A stretch of 64,000 bases of DNA, taken from the NCBI GenBank assembly GCA_963777775.1, contig CAVZRL010000005.1, positions 620,001 to 684,000 on the forward strand, read 5' to 3'. How positions within the stretch are numbered: the stretch's first letter is position 1; the number at the start of each line of letters is the position of its first letter. A model generated the notes under the pieces. It did no database searches. It saw only the letters and a list, made by a program, of their open reading frames with translations, and had not been told where the DNA came from. The translations under genes and the position numbers were made by a program. Below are positions 8,495-16,510 of this stretch, piece by piece. The stretch comes from WHSW01 sp963777775 (GTDB taxonomy: Bacteria > Actinomycetota > Thermoleophilia > Solirubrobacterales > 70-9).

Positions 8495-8844
8495 GCCAGC
8501 AGCTCCGCCATCGCGCCACCCGAGAGCTGGTCCTTGGGCAGGAAGCCTCGCGCGCCGCTGCGCAGGATCAGCTCGGCCGAGTCCGACCAGTCGCGGCTCG
8601 AGGTCAGCACGACGGCGGGCGCCGCTTCGCCCTCGGTGATCCGGGCGGCGACGTCAAAGCCGTCGCCATCGGGAAGCTGGACGTCGAGCAGGACGACCTC
8701 GGGGCGCAGTCGGCTCGCCTCGGCGACCGCGGTCTGTGCGTCGGCGGCCTCGCCGATCACCTCATAGCCGTCGGCCTCCAGCAGCAGCCGGGCCTTGGCG
8801 CGAAACCCGGCGTGGTCGTCGACGACGAGGACGGTCTGAGACAT
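8491..8844 (-). CDS. Stand-alone receiver-domain protein
   Basis: A 117-residue CheY-like receiver with no output domain: VLVVDDH at the start, phospho-acceptor Asp in VVLLDVQLPDGDG near residue 54, the conserved Thr/Ser in VLTSSRD, and Lys in FLPKDQLS. The ATG at 8844 is chosen over the long upstream open frame because the receiver fold begins at the next residues. It is the first gene of a three-gene signalling operon, coupled by GTGA overlap to the kinase. It probably acts as a phosphate sink or a competitor of the LuxR-type regulator for the kinase. Confidence 0.9.
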   Translation of the reverse strand: MSQTVLVVDDHAGFRAKARLLLEADGYEVIGEAADAQTAVAEASRLRPEVVLLDVQLPDGDGFDVAARITEGEAAPAVVLTSSRDWSDSAELILRSGARGFLPKDQLSGGAMAELLA

Positions 8845-9006
8845 GGGCCGATTGTGCCCTAGTCCAGGCGCTTTGGACATACGGATAACCGCACCCCAGG
8901 CGGCGGATTTCCGCCCGCCGGGACGCCTGGTGGCCGCATTGGAGCGAGGTCGGCGCGCTGGGAGCCTGACGCCATCTCGTTTCCCCACCCAAATCAAGGA
9001 GTGACC

Positions 9007-11205
9007 ATGGACCGCACAAGCATTTCCTCCCGCGCCGCCCGCTGGGCCGCCAACCACCGCCGCGCCGCGATCCTCGGCTGGATTGCATTCGTCGTGGCGG
9101 CATTCATGATCGGTGGCGCGGTCGGCACACAGACCATCGCCGACGAGGACCTCGGCAACGGCGACTCGCGCCAGGCCGACCAGATCGTCGCCGATGCCGG
9201 CTATCCCGAGGACGACTACGAATCGGTGCTCGTCCAAAGCAAGTCCGGCGCGACCACCAACGACTCGCAGTTCCAGGCCGCGATCAGCGATACGGAGCAG
9301 AGGTTGGCGCAGGTCGCCCACGTCGCCGACATCGAGTCGCCGCTGAAGGCTCAGCACGCCGACCAGGTGTCGGCCGACGGCCGCTCGGCGCTGATCGGGT
9401 TCCAGCTCCGCGGCAACGACGAGCAGATGTCGGACCGCGTCGAGGCGCCGCTGGCTGCGGTCGCCGAGGCGCAGGACGCGCATCCGGAGTTCACGATCGA
9501 GGAGTTCGGCGGCGCGAGCGCCGAAAAGGCCCTGGACGATGCGCTGGCCGAGGACTTCCAGCGCGCGGAGTTCCTCTCGCTGCCGATCACGCTGCTGATC
9601 CTGGTCGTCGCGTTCGGTGCCCTGGTCGCTGCGGGAGTCCCGCTGCTGCTCGGCCTGGCGGCCGTGTTCGCGACGCTCGGGATTCTCGGTCCGGTGAGCC
9701 AGCTGTTCCCCGTCGACGAGCAGATCTCGTCGGTGATCCTGCTGGTCGGCCTGGCGGTCGGCGTCGACTACTCACTGTTCTACCTGCGCCGTGAGCGGGC
9801 GGAGCGGCGGGCCGGCCACTCCAACGAGGCGGCGCTGGCGATCGCCGCCGCGACCTCGGGCCGCGCAGTGCTCGTCTCCGGGCTGACGGTGATGATCGCG
9901 ATGGCGGGCATGTTCCTGACCGGCAGCGCCACGTTCATGTCGTTCGCGGTCGGGACGATCCTGGTCGTCGCGGTCTCGATGCTCGGCTCGCTGACGGTTC
10001 TGCCGGCGGTGCTGTCGAAGCTCGGCGACAAGGTCGAGAAGGGCCGGGTGCCGTTCGTGCATCGCCTGCGCCGCCGCGGCGACGGCGAGTCGCGCGTGTG
10101 GTCGGCGATCCTTGACCGCGTGCTGCGGCGCCCGCTCGTGTCGGCGGTGCTCGCCGGTGGGCTGCTGGTCGCGCTCGCGATCCCCAGCCTGCGGCTGAAC
10201 ACGGTCGAAAGCGGCGTCGAGGGAATCCCCGACAGCCTGCCGATCATGCAGACGTACGAGCGCATGCAGGCCGCGTTCCCGGGTGGGCAGATCCCGCTCG
10301 AGGCCGTCGTGCAGACCGACGACGTCAGCGATCCCGAGGTCGCCGGGGCGATCGATGACCTGCGCGAACAGGCCCTCGCCACTGACCTCATGAACGGGCC
10401 GGTCGACGTCAGCGTCAACCCGGATCAGACGGTCGCCGTGATCTCGATCCCGATGAAGGGCAACGGGACCGACGACACGTCGATCAGGGCGCTCGAGACG
10501 CTGCGTGACGACCTGATCCCGAGCACGCTCGGGCAGGTCGACGGCACCAGCACCTACGTGACCGGCATGACCGCCGAGTCGGAGGACTTCAACGAGCAGA
10601 TGAGCGGCAGCGCGCCGATCGTCTTCGCGTTCGTCCTCGGCCTGGCGTTCCTGCTGCTGATGGTCACGTTCCGCTCGATCGTGATCGCGCTGAAGGCGAT
10701 CGTGCTCAACCTGCTCTCAGTCGGTGCCGCCTACGGCGTGCTCGTCTGGGTGTTCCAGGACGGCCACGGCGAGTCGCTGCTGGGCTTCGAGTCCAACGGC
10801 GGGATCGCCTCCTGGCTGCCGCTGTTCCTGTTCGTGCTCCTGTTCGGCCTCTCGATGGACTACCACGTGTTCATCCTGAGCCGGATCCGCGAGGCGTTCG
10901 ACCGCGGCATGAACACCGGCGACGCCGTCGCCGACGGGATCAAGTCGACCGCCGGCGTCGTCACCAGCGCCGCCGTAGTGATGATCGCCGTGTTCTCGGT
11001 GTTCGCCACGCTCAGCATGCTCGACTTCAAGCAGATGGGAGTCGGGCTCGCGGTGGCGGTGCTGATCGACGCGACGATCGTCCGTGCCGTGCTGCTCCCG
11101 GCGACGATGAAGCTGCTCGGCGACTGGAATTGGTACCTGCCGAGCTGGCTCGGCTGGCTGCCCCGCGTGGGCCGCGAGCCCGAGCCCGAGGGTGCCACCG
11201 CGTAG
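9007..11205 (+). CDS. MMPL-family transporter
   Basis: A 732-residue RND-superfamily MMPL transporter with a duplicated layout. One membrane helix (about 20-40) is followed by an extracellular domain and a five-helix block (about 190-345). A second helix, extracellular domain and helical block make up the C-terminal half, about twelve helices in all. The intramembrane motifs GVDYSLFYLRR and SMDYHVFILSRIRE carry the Asp-Tyr pair used for proton coupling. Substrates of this family are lipids and hydrophobic compounds. The ATG at 9007 is preferred over GTG 9001 because AAGGAG is 5 bases upstream. A strong hairpin follows the gene. Confidence 0.94.
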   Translation: MDRTSISSRAARWAANHRRAAILGWIAFVVAAFMIGGAVGTQTIADEDLGNGDSRQADQIVADAGYPEDDYESVLVQSKSGATTNDSQFQAAISDTEQRLAQVAHVADIESPLKAQHADQVSADGRSALIGFQLRGNDEQMSDRVEAPLAAVAEAQDAHPEFTIEEFGGASAEKALDDALAEDFQRAEFLSLPITLLILVVAFGALVAAGVPLLLGLAAVFATLGILGPVSQLFPVDEQISSVILLVGLAVGVDYSLFYLRRERAERRAGHSNEAALAIAAATSGRAVLVSGLTVMIAMAGMFLTGSATFMSFAVGTILVVAVSMLGSLTVLPAVLSKLGDKVEKGRVPFVHRLRRRGDGESRVWSAILDRVLRRPLVSAVLAGGLLVALAIPSLRLNTVESGVEGIPDSLPIMQTYERMQAAFPGGQIPLEAVVQTDDVSDPEVAGAIDDLREQALATDLMNGPVDVSVNPDQTVAVISIPMKGNGTDDTSIRALETLRDDLIPSTLGQVDGTSTYVTGMTAESEDFNEQMSGSAPIVFAFVLGLAFLLLMVTFRSIVIALKAIVLNLLSVGAAYGVLVWVFQDGHGESLLGFESNGGIASWLPLFLFVLLFGLSMDYHVFILSRIREAFDRGMNTGDAVADGIKSTAGVVTSAAVVMIAVFSVFATLSMLDFKQMGVGLAVAVLIDATIVRAVLLPATMKLLGDWNWYLPSWLGWLPRVGREPEPEGATA

Positions 11206-11229
11206 CGCCCTGCAGGCCCCCACCGACGC

Positions 11230-11262
11230 GCGCGGTCGCCTCCTCCCTCGAGGCGGCCGCGC
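11230..11262. terminator. Hairpin terminator between convergent genes
   Basis: Inverted repeat GCGCGGTCGCCTC (11230-11242) and GAGGCGGCCGCGC (11250-11262), a 13-bp stem with one G-T pair and a 7-base loop, placed between the stops of two convergent genes. There is no long T run, as is common in high-GC actinobacteria. It could serve both strands. Confidence 0.65.
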
Positions 11263-11304
11263 CGCGTCTCTTCGCCGGCGGCGCCGGCTCCTGACCTCCG
11301 GGGG

Positions 11305-12423
11305 TCAGCCGCCGGAAACGGTGACCGGAATCCTCTGCACTTCGTTGTTGGCGTAGCCACCGAGGTTCCATCTGGCATCGAGCGGCTGGGAGTTGCCGTC
11401 CGCGTCGGTCGCCCGGCAGCAGAGCTCGTAGGTGGCCGGTTCGCCGGGATCCCAGTCCCACTCCCACGAGCGCCATGACCACGGCGAGGGCTGGGAGCCG
11501 AGCCGCGCCTCGCTCCAGCTCATGCCGCCGTCGACGCTCACCTCGACCCGCTCGATAAGGCCGAAGCCCGACCAGGCGCGTCCGCGCACCGTGCAGGGGC
11601 CGCGCTCGAGCAGACGATCGCGGGTGGCGAAGTCGGGGATCCCCGGCGGGACCATCAGCGACCGTGGCAGCACCCGGGTCACTGCCTCGCCGGGCTCGTC
11701 GGGCGTCTGGCGCAGGCGATAGCTCCGCGTGTGCTGGTAGCCCTCGAAGGTCCGGTCGAGGACGGTGATCTCCTCCAGCCACTTGACGCTTGTCATTCCA
11801 TACCAGCCGGGCACCACCAGCCGGAGCGGAAAGCCGTGCTGGGGTGGAAGCGGGTCGCCGTTCATCGCGTAGGCGAGCAGAACCTCGTCGCGCCGCGCCT
11901 CGGCGAGCGGCAGGCTGCGCTCGTATTGCTGCACCTCTCCCCCCTCGATCCCGCGATCCAAGCCGCGGAAGAGCACCTCGACCGCACCCTCGTCGATGCC
12001 CGCCTCGGCGAGCAGCTGAGCCAAGGGAATCCCGGTCCACTCCGCTGTCCCGACCGCCTCCAGCAGCCAGGGCTGGCTCAGCGGCCGGGGCGAGAGCTGA
12101 GCGCGACCGTTGCCGGCGCATTCCAAGGTCACCGCGATCGTCGTCGCCGGTCGTGCGCGCAGCTCGTCAAGCGACAGCGAGAGCTCTCGCCCGATGCGGC
12201 CGCGGACGCTGAGCCGCCAAGTTCGCGCCTCGACCACGGGGACGTCGTAGTGGATCAGCAGGTAGTGGAGCCCGGCCGGGGTCAGGTCGTACGCAAGGGC
12301 CTCGAGCGGGAGGCCGTGGTTACGGGTCGAGAGCCGCAGCTCTGCGGGGGTGAGCCGTTCCGATGGATCGACGCCAGGAAGCTCGGCCGACGTGTCTGTC
12401 TTGTCGGTGGCCGTGCCGCGATT
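11305..12423 (-). CDS. Molybdopterin-dependent sulfite-oxidase-like protein; 5' end unresolved
   Basis: A cytoplasmic sulfite-oxidase-family molybdoenzyme. The molybdenum-cofactor domain carries the ligand Cys in TLECAGNGR, followed by WTGIPLAQLL, GFPLRLVVPGWYGMTSVKWL and the C-terminal Mo-co dimerisation domain (VSVDGGMSWSEARL, WDWDPGEPATYEL). The first canonical start is GTG at 12237, but the frame upstream is clearly coding: RLTPAELRLSTRNHGLPLEA then LAYDLTPAGLHYLLIHYDVP is the usual N-terminal family signature. No ATG, GTG or TTG lies between it and the stop at 12424-12426, so the interval given is the open frame. An ATG at 12460 lies in another frame, which would fit a 1-base frameshift near 12425. 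No haem domain or signal peptide is seen. Confidence 0.8.
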   Translation of the reverse strand, partial: NRGTATDKTDTSAELPGVDPSERLTPAELRLSTRNHGLPLEALAYDLTPAGLHYLLIHYDVPVVEARTWRLSVRGRIGRELSLSLDELRARPATTIAVTLECAGNGRAQLSPRPLSQPWLLEAVGTAEWTGIPLAQLLAEAGIDEGAVEVLFRGLDRGIEGGEVQQYERSLPLAEARRDEVLLAYAMNGDPLPPQHGFPLRLVVPGWYGMTSVKWLEEITVLDRTFEGYQHTRSYRLRQTPDEPGEAVTRVLPRSLMVPPGIPDFATRDRLLERGPCTVRGRAWSGFGLIERVEVSVDGGMSWSEARLGSQPSPWSWRSWEWDWDPGEPATYELCCRATDADGNSQPLDARWNLGGYANNEVQRIPVTVSGG

Positions 12424-12472
12424 CTAAGTCGAGGGGCGGGTCTGTGGCGACGACGCGCATATTCTCCCCAGG

Positions 12473-13231
12473 GTGTTGCGGCTCGTCACGATCCCGATCA
12501 GCCACTACTGCGAGAAGGCGCGATGGGCTCTCGAGCGAGCCGGGATCTCGTACCGCGAGGAGCGCCATGTCCAGGCCATCCACCGAATCGCGGCCCGACG
12601 CGCGGGTGGCGGACCCACGGTCCCCGTCCTGGTCACCCCGGACGGCGTGCTCAGCGAGTCGGCGGAGATCCTCGACTGGGCCGACGCGCGCACCCCGCCC
12701 GAACACCGGCTCTTTCCTTTGGCCCCACAGGAGCGCGCCGAGGTCGAGCGACTGTGCCGGCGTTTCGACGAGGAGCTCGGGCCGAAAGGCCGGCGGTTGA
12801 TGTACATCCACATGCTCGCCCAGCCCGGACTCACGCTGCGCTTCAACAACCAGGGCGTCCCGCCTTGGGAGGATCGGGCGCTCCGAGTGGGATGGCCGCT
12901 CGCCTTGCGCTGGATGCGCCGTGCCCTTGCCATTCGTCCCGGGATCGAGGTTGAGGACGAAGCCGCGGTCTGGCGCGAGCTCGACTTCGTCGCCGAGTTG
13001 CTCGCTGACGGCCGCGAGCACCTGTGCGGCGAGCGCTTCGGCGCCGCAGATCTCACCTTTGCGGCGCTTTCGGCCTCGGTCGTGGTGCCTCCCGTCTACG
13101 GCGTCACGCTCCCCCAGCCCGACATCCTGCCCGCCGACACGGCCGCGCTCATCTCCCGTGTCCGTGAGCACCCCGCCGGCAGCTACGCACTAAAGCTGTT
13201 CGCCGAGCACCGCCGCGAGGTAGTCGCCTGA
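12473..13231 (+). CDS. Glutathione S-transferase-like protein
   Basis: A 252-residue protein with an N-terminal thioredoxin-like GST domain (RLVTIPISHYCEKARWALER, residues 2-21; Pro in TVPVLVTPDG and the Ser-Glu pair in SESAEIL that normally hold the thiol substrate) and a helical C-terminal domain (about 95-245). The Tyr-Cys pair in HYCEKARW is where the active residue sits in many bacterial GSTs. The start is GTG. It is divergent from, and almost touching, the molybdoenzyme gene, and is followed 7 bp later by a phosphatase gene. Confidence 0.82.
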   Translation: MLRLVTIPISHYCEKARWALERAGISYREERHVQAIHRIAARRAGGGPTVPVLVTPDGVLSESAEILDWADARTPPEHRLFPLAPQERAEVERLCRRFDEELGPKGRRLMYIHMLAQPGLTLRFNNQGVPPWEDRALRVGWPLALRWMRRALAIRPGIEVEDEAAVWRELDFVAELLADGREHLCGERFGAADLTFAALSASVVVPPVYGVTLPQPDILPADTAALISRVREHPAGSYALKLFAEHRREVVA

Positions 13232-13238
13232 CGAGACC

Positions 13239-13781
13239 ATGCCTGCCCCGCAAGATTCCTCAACCGTGCGCCGGCTGATCTATCTGCTCCGCCACGCGAA
13301 GTCGAGCTGGGACGAGCCCGAGCTGCTCGATCAGGAGCGTCCGCTCGCGAAGCGGGGACGGAAGGCGGTCGTGCTGCTTCGCGAGCACATTCAGGAGTCC
13401 GGGGTCGCGCCCGAGCTGGTGCTCTGCTCGTCGGCGGTTCGTGCGGTGCAGACGCTCGAGGGCGTCCGCGACGGGCTTCCTCCGGGAACCCCGGTCGAGA
13501 TCGAAGACGGCCTTTACGCGGCAAGCGCCGGATCGCTTCTGGGGCGACTGCGGAGAATGCCCGAGGACCTTGGCTCGGTGATGCTCGTCGCCCACAACCC
13601 GGGGATCGAGGATCTCGCCGCCGAGCTGATCGGCGACGGCGACCCTGACGAACGCGCAGCGTTGGAGGCGAAGTATCCGACCGGCGGCTTCGCGACGCTC
13701 GCCTTCGAGGGGGCGTGGCCAGAGCTCGGACCGGACGCCGCGACGCTGGAGGCCTTCGCGGTGCCGAGGCGGCTCGGGTAG
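13239..13781 (+). CDS. SixA-like histidine phosphatase
   Basis: A 180-residue phosphoglycerate-mutase-fold phosphatase. The N-terminal catalytic motif LLRHAKSSWDEP carries the phospho-accepting His of the RHA/RHG motif, and the second catalytic His is in LVAHNPGIEDL. The spacing and the KSSW motif match the SixA group, which dephosphorylates phosphohistidine, although most actinobacterial members are uncharacterised. It is probably co-transcribed with the upstream GST-like gene (7 bp gap). Confidence 0.88.
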   Translation: MPAPQDSSTVRRLIYLLRHAKSSWDEPELLDQERPLAKRGRKAVVLLREHIQESGVAPELVLCSSAVRAVQTLEGVRDGLPPGTPVEIEDGLYAASAGSLLGRLRRMPEDLGSVMLVAHNPGIEDLAAELIGDGDPDERAALEAKYPTGGFATLAFEGAWPELGPDAATLEAFAVPRRLG

Positions 13782-13928
13782 GGCCGCGCCGGTGGACGGC
13801 TCATGCAGCAGGTAGCACAACCTGAGCCCGTGGCATTCGATTAGACCCCCGGCGAAGGGGTAAGGGCACTGGGACCGAGGAATCAACGAGCGACGGCGCG
13901 CGCCGTGCCTGAACGAACCGGAGGCCTG

Positions 13929-14600
13929 ATGTCTGATCAAACAAAGCGGGACACGAAGCTGGTGGAGTTGCTGAACGAGGCATACGGCAAGGAGCGTCAA
14001 TTGGAGATCGCACTCGAGTCGCACCTCGAGGTGACCACTCGCGACGACTACGAGAAGGGACTGCGAAAGCATCTCCAAGAGACGAAGTCGCACGCGACCG
14101 CGGTCGCGAAGCGGATTAAGCAGCTCGGCAGCACCGCCGAAACGGTTTCGCTTCCCGGGCCGGACGGCGCAACCAAGGCGGCGCAGAGTCTTCAGGGGGT
14201 CGTCGGCAAGGCGAAGGCGGCCGCCCAGGGGCCGCTACACCTCGCGAGGGGCTCAGGCGAGCAGGGAAAGATGCTCCACAACGCCCGCGTTGAATATCGC
14301 GAGGAAGCCGAGGAGATCGCGACCTACACCGTGATCGATGCGCTCGCGACCTCGGTCGGCGACAAGCAAACCGCCAAGCTGGCCCGCGACATCCGTAGGG
14401 ACGAAGAGCGGATGGCGAAGTTCATTGGTGACTTGCTCCCGCAGCTCGCCACCGACGTGGCTCACGACGACATCCCCGTCTCGGAGATCGAGGGCGATGC
14501 GGCCCGACGCACGTCGACGAAGTCGGGCCGGACGCGCCGGGCATCGAGCCCCAAGTCTCGCTCCGGGTCCGGGTCCGGGTCTAAGTCAAAGCGCAGTTAG
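13929..14600 (+). CDS. DUF892 (YciF/YciE-like) ferritin-fold protein
   Basis: A 223-residue protein of the DUF892 family, a four-helix ferritin-like fold linked to stress responses. The family start KLVELLNEAYGKERQLE, the Glu and His residues in KHLQETKSHATAV, and NARVEYREEAEEIATYTVID are visible and supply the possible di-iron ligands. The C-terminal 35 residues are a Ser/Arg/Lys tail (SKSGRTRRASSPKSRSGSGS) likely to be disordered and perhaps DNA- or membrane-binding. The ATG at 13929 has GGAGG 5 bases upstream. It heads a run of basic and membrane proteins up to 15501. Confidence 0.87.
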   Translation: MSDQTKRDTKLVELLNEAYGKERQLEIALESHLEVTTRDDYEKGLRKHLQETKSHATAVAKRIKQLGSTAETVSLPGPDGATKAAQSLQGVVGKAKAAAQGPLHLARGSGEQGKMLHNARVEYREEAEEIATYTVIDALATSVGDKQTAKLARDIRRDEERMAKFIGDLLPQLATDVAHDDIPVSEIEGDAARRTSTKSGRTRRASSPKSRSGSGSGSKSKRS

Positions 14601-14612
14601 GGACGGCCGCAC

Positions 14613-14744
14613 GTGCAAGACCTTCGACAGACCGCGTCCGAGCGACTTAAGGGCATCAGGCCGGGGCCCCTGCGCGCTGCTGCGGCCGCGGCGGTGGTTG
14701 GTGGAACGACCGGCATGCTCGTCTACCGCTTGCTGCGGGACTAG
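14613..14744 (+). CDS. Small single-pass membrane protein (43 aa)
   Basis: A short frame starting at GTG 14613, reading MQDLRQTASERLKGIRPGPL, then an Ala/Val/Gly-rich membrane helix (about 20-38) and a basic end YRLLRD. It lies 12 bp after the DUF892 gene and 42 bp before a Lys/Ser-rich gene that also carries a Gly/Ala-rich helix, so it fits an operon. The ribosome site is weak. No family is recognised; the composition and placement support a real gene. Confidence 0.55.
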   Translation: MQDLRQTASERLKGIRPGPLRAAAAAAVVGGTTGMLVYRLLRD

Positions 14745-14786
14745 CCCGCGGGACGGCCTGAGAGCGAATACGCACAGAGGAGAGAG

Positions 14787-15314
14787 ATGGCGCAAACCAA
14801 GTCAAAGACCAAGAGCTCGACGGCAAAGCCCAAGAGCTCGACACGTGCCAACGGTTCGCGAGCCTCGGGTTCGGGCAACAGCGGCAACACCGCGAAGAAG
14901 CGAACGAGCTCGAACGGCAACCGAGCGAAGGCGACCCGCACGGCGCGTCCGCGATCGCAGGCGCGATCCGCGGCCGAGGGTCAGACCGGTGCCGAATCGG
15001 TCAAGGACACTGCAAAGAGCGCCGGGCAGGCAGTCGGCCAGATGGCATCAAAGGCCAGAACGCCACTGATCGCCGGAGGCATGGCGCTCGCAGGCGTGGC
15101 CGCCGGAGCCGTGGTCAGGTCCAGGGTGACGGCTAGCCGCTCGAGAAATCCACTCGCGCGAGTTCGTGGCATCTCGATGCCGACGCCGAAGATCGAGCTC
15201 AACAAGCTCGACCTCGACCAGCTCAAGTCGGCGGCCGAGCGAGTCAGCGCATACGGGCAACAAGCCTCGGACATCGTCGCCGCGGTCGAGAAGACCCGCA
15301 AGAAGAACTCCTGA
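14787..15314 (+). CDS. Lys/Ser-rich protein with one membrane helix
   Basis: A 175-residue protein. Residues 1-70 are a low-complexity basic region rich in Lys, Ser, Thr and Asn. A Gly/Ala-rich hydrophobic helix follows (about 92-112, PLIAGGMALAGVAAGAVV), and the C-terminal 60 residues look helical and amphipathic (KLDLDQLKSAAERVSAYGQQ). The start has AGGAGAGAG directly upstream. I know no named family. The histone-like basic tail on a membrane helix resembles the tail of the DUF892 neighbour, so the cluster may act together at the membrane or nucleoid; that is inference. Confidence 0.75.
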   Translation: MAQTKSKTKSSTAKPKSSTRANGSRASGSGNSGNTAKKRTSSNGNRAKATRTARPRSQARSAAEGQTGAESVKDTAKSAGQAVGQMASKARTPLIAGGMALAGVAAGAVVRSRVTASRSRNPLARVRGISMPTPKIELNKLDLDQLKSAAERVSAYGQQASDIVAAVEKTRKKNS

Positions 15315-15378
15315 ATCGAGCGGACAGTCTGGGGTCGTTACCCGCCAATGCGGGTCTGAAGGCGGTGGAGCGGTGTTC

Positions 15379-15501
15379 ATGATCTGGAAGCGATCTGGCG
15401 AGCGCACGCAGGTGCGCTTCATGCCTGGCTGTCTCGTTTTCTCGATCGTGCTCTCGGTCGCGCTCACGATCTTGGTGAACCTGCTGATCAGGTTGTTCTG
15501 A
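15379..15501 (+). CDS. Small membrane protein (40 aa)
   Basis: A 40-residue frame with GGTGGAG upstream of the ATG. It has a basic N-terminus (MIWKRSGERTQVRFMPGC) and a single long hydrophobic helix LVFSIVLSVALTILVNLLIR near the C-terminus. Short proteins of this shape recur in actinobacterial genomes without a known function. It ends 4 bp before the convergent DUF899 stop, and a GTG two codons upstream is an alternative start. Confidence 0.65.
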   Translation: MIWKRSGERTQVRFMPGCLVFSIVLSVALTILVNLLIRLF

Positions 15502-15505
15502 GCGC

Positions 15506-16270
15506 CTAATCCAAGACGGCGGACGGGTCGGCTGCGTCCGGGTACTCGTCCTTGCGCCAGGCCCGAGGCTCCGCGGGCTGCGCCTTGGGGGTCCGGTCGA
15601 GCAGGAAGCTGTAGTAGGGGGCAACGAAGGGGTCCGGCGCCATCACCGTGTAGGTGTGGTAGACGGTGCCGTTCTCGCGCGCGAACGCGATCCAGCTCGG
15701 ACCCTCCCGCAGGCCATCCTTGAGCTCGGCCCCGACCTGCTGCGACCACTCCTGAAGCCACTCGGGCGGATTGTCAATCATCTCCTTCACCTCGGGAATC
15801 TGCTGCGCCTGCTCCTCGGTCATCGCAAGGCCGAAGTCGAAGGGGAACTCCGTGCCGTAGGTGGAGACGTAGGGGAACTCCCAGCCCATCCGCTTCTTGT
15901 AGGCGAGCAGCCGGTCGATCGGCGCGCGCGAGAAGCAGATCAGGGTCACGTCGCGGCGGTTGAGGTGGACGAGCGAGCCGTCGAGCCCGTCTCCGACGTT
16001 CGTGCAGCCGGGGCAGGCGCCGACTTCGTAGTCAGGGCCGAACATGATGTTGTAGGCGAGCAGCTGTGAGCGACCCTGGAAGAGCTCGGCGAGCGACTTC
16101 TTGCCGTCCTCAGTATCGAACTCGTACTGCTTCTCCACCGGCACCCAGGGGAGCTCGAGCCGTCTCTTCTTGATCTCCTCCTTGCGCTCCGCCTGCTCGG
16201 CCTCGAGCTTCGCGAGCTCGTCCCGGGCCGTCTGCCATTCCTCGCGACTACCGATCTTGTGCTCAGGCAT
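15506..16270 (-). CDS. DUF899 family thioredoxin-fold protein
   Basis: A 254-residue DUF899 protein, a family with a thioredoxin-like fold and no established reaction. Diagnostic segments are the N-terminal coiled-coil stretch EWQTARDELAKLEAEQAERK, LPWVPVEKQYEFDTEDGKKS, and GACPGCTNVGDGLDG, which contains the Cys-x-x-Cys pair in the redox position. The ATG at 16270 is preferred because AAAGGAG lies 5 bases upstream; the longer frame adds no conserved sequence. A second DUF899 gene with a different active-site pattern lies at 20.2-20.9 kb. Confidence 0.9.
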   Translation of the reverse strand: MPEHKIGSREEWQTARDELAKLEAEQAERKEEIKKRRLELPWVPVEKQYEFDTEDGKKSLAELFQGRSQLLAYNIMFGPDYEVGACPGCTNVGDGLDGSLVHLNRRDVTLICFSRAPIDRLLAYKKRMGWEFPYVSTYGTEFPFDFGLAMTEEQAQQIPEVKEMIDNPPEWLQEWSQQVGAELKDGLREGPSWIAFARENGTVYHTYTVMAPDPFVAPYYSFLLDRTPKAQPAEPRAWRKDEYPDAADPSAVLD

Positions 16271-16424
16271 CTCCGCTCCTTTGTTTGGGCTGGGCCGGAC
16301 GCTACTGAGGTCCGCACATGAGACTCCAGACACCGCGGTATCTCATCGCAGCTCGTTGTCTCGACGCGGCCGATCGTCACCGCCACCGGGTCAGTGGCCC
16401 CGACCCGCGGCGGGGACCGAAAAC

Positions 16425-16468
16425 GGGCGCCAGCGCGGCGGCGGGTCGTCGCGCGAACCTGAACGAGG
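16425..16468 (+). repeat. Direct repeat copy 1a (44 bp)
   Basis: This intergenic 44-bp sequence matches 17949-17992 with two mismatches in the same orientation, including an identical run of over 20 bases ending in GAACCTGAACGAGG. The other copy lies inside the C-terminal codons of the fatty acid desaturase. Read on the minus strand this copy still encodes SGSRDDPPPRWRP, so it looks like a stray copy of that gene's 3' end. Confidence 0.85.
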
Positions 16469-16510
16469 TCGCCTCCGCGAACGCATCGTGACCGTGCGGC
16501 GGCCGGCATC

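Noticed and set aside
8845..9483. Upstream extension of the lone receiver to 330 residues
   Set aside because: The receiver fold begins at ATG 8844, and the extension overlaps the MMPL gene on the other strand.
13845..13925. GGGGTAAG as a possible SigB-type -10 upstream of the DUF892 gene
   Set aside because: No GTTT-like -35 element is found at the right distance.
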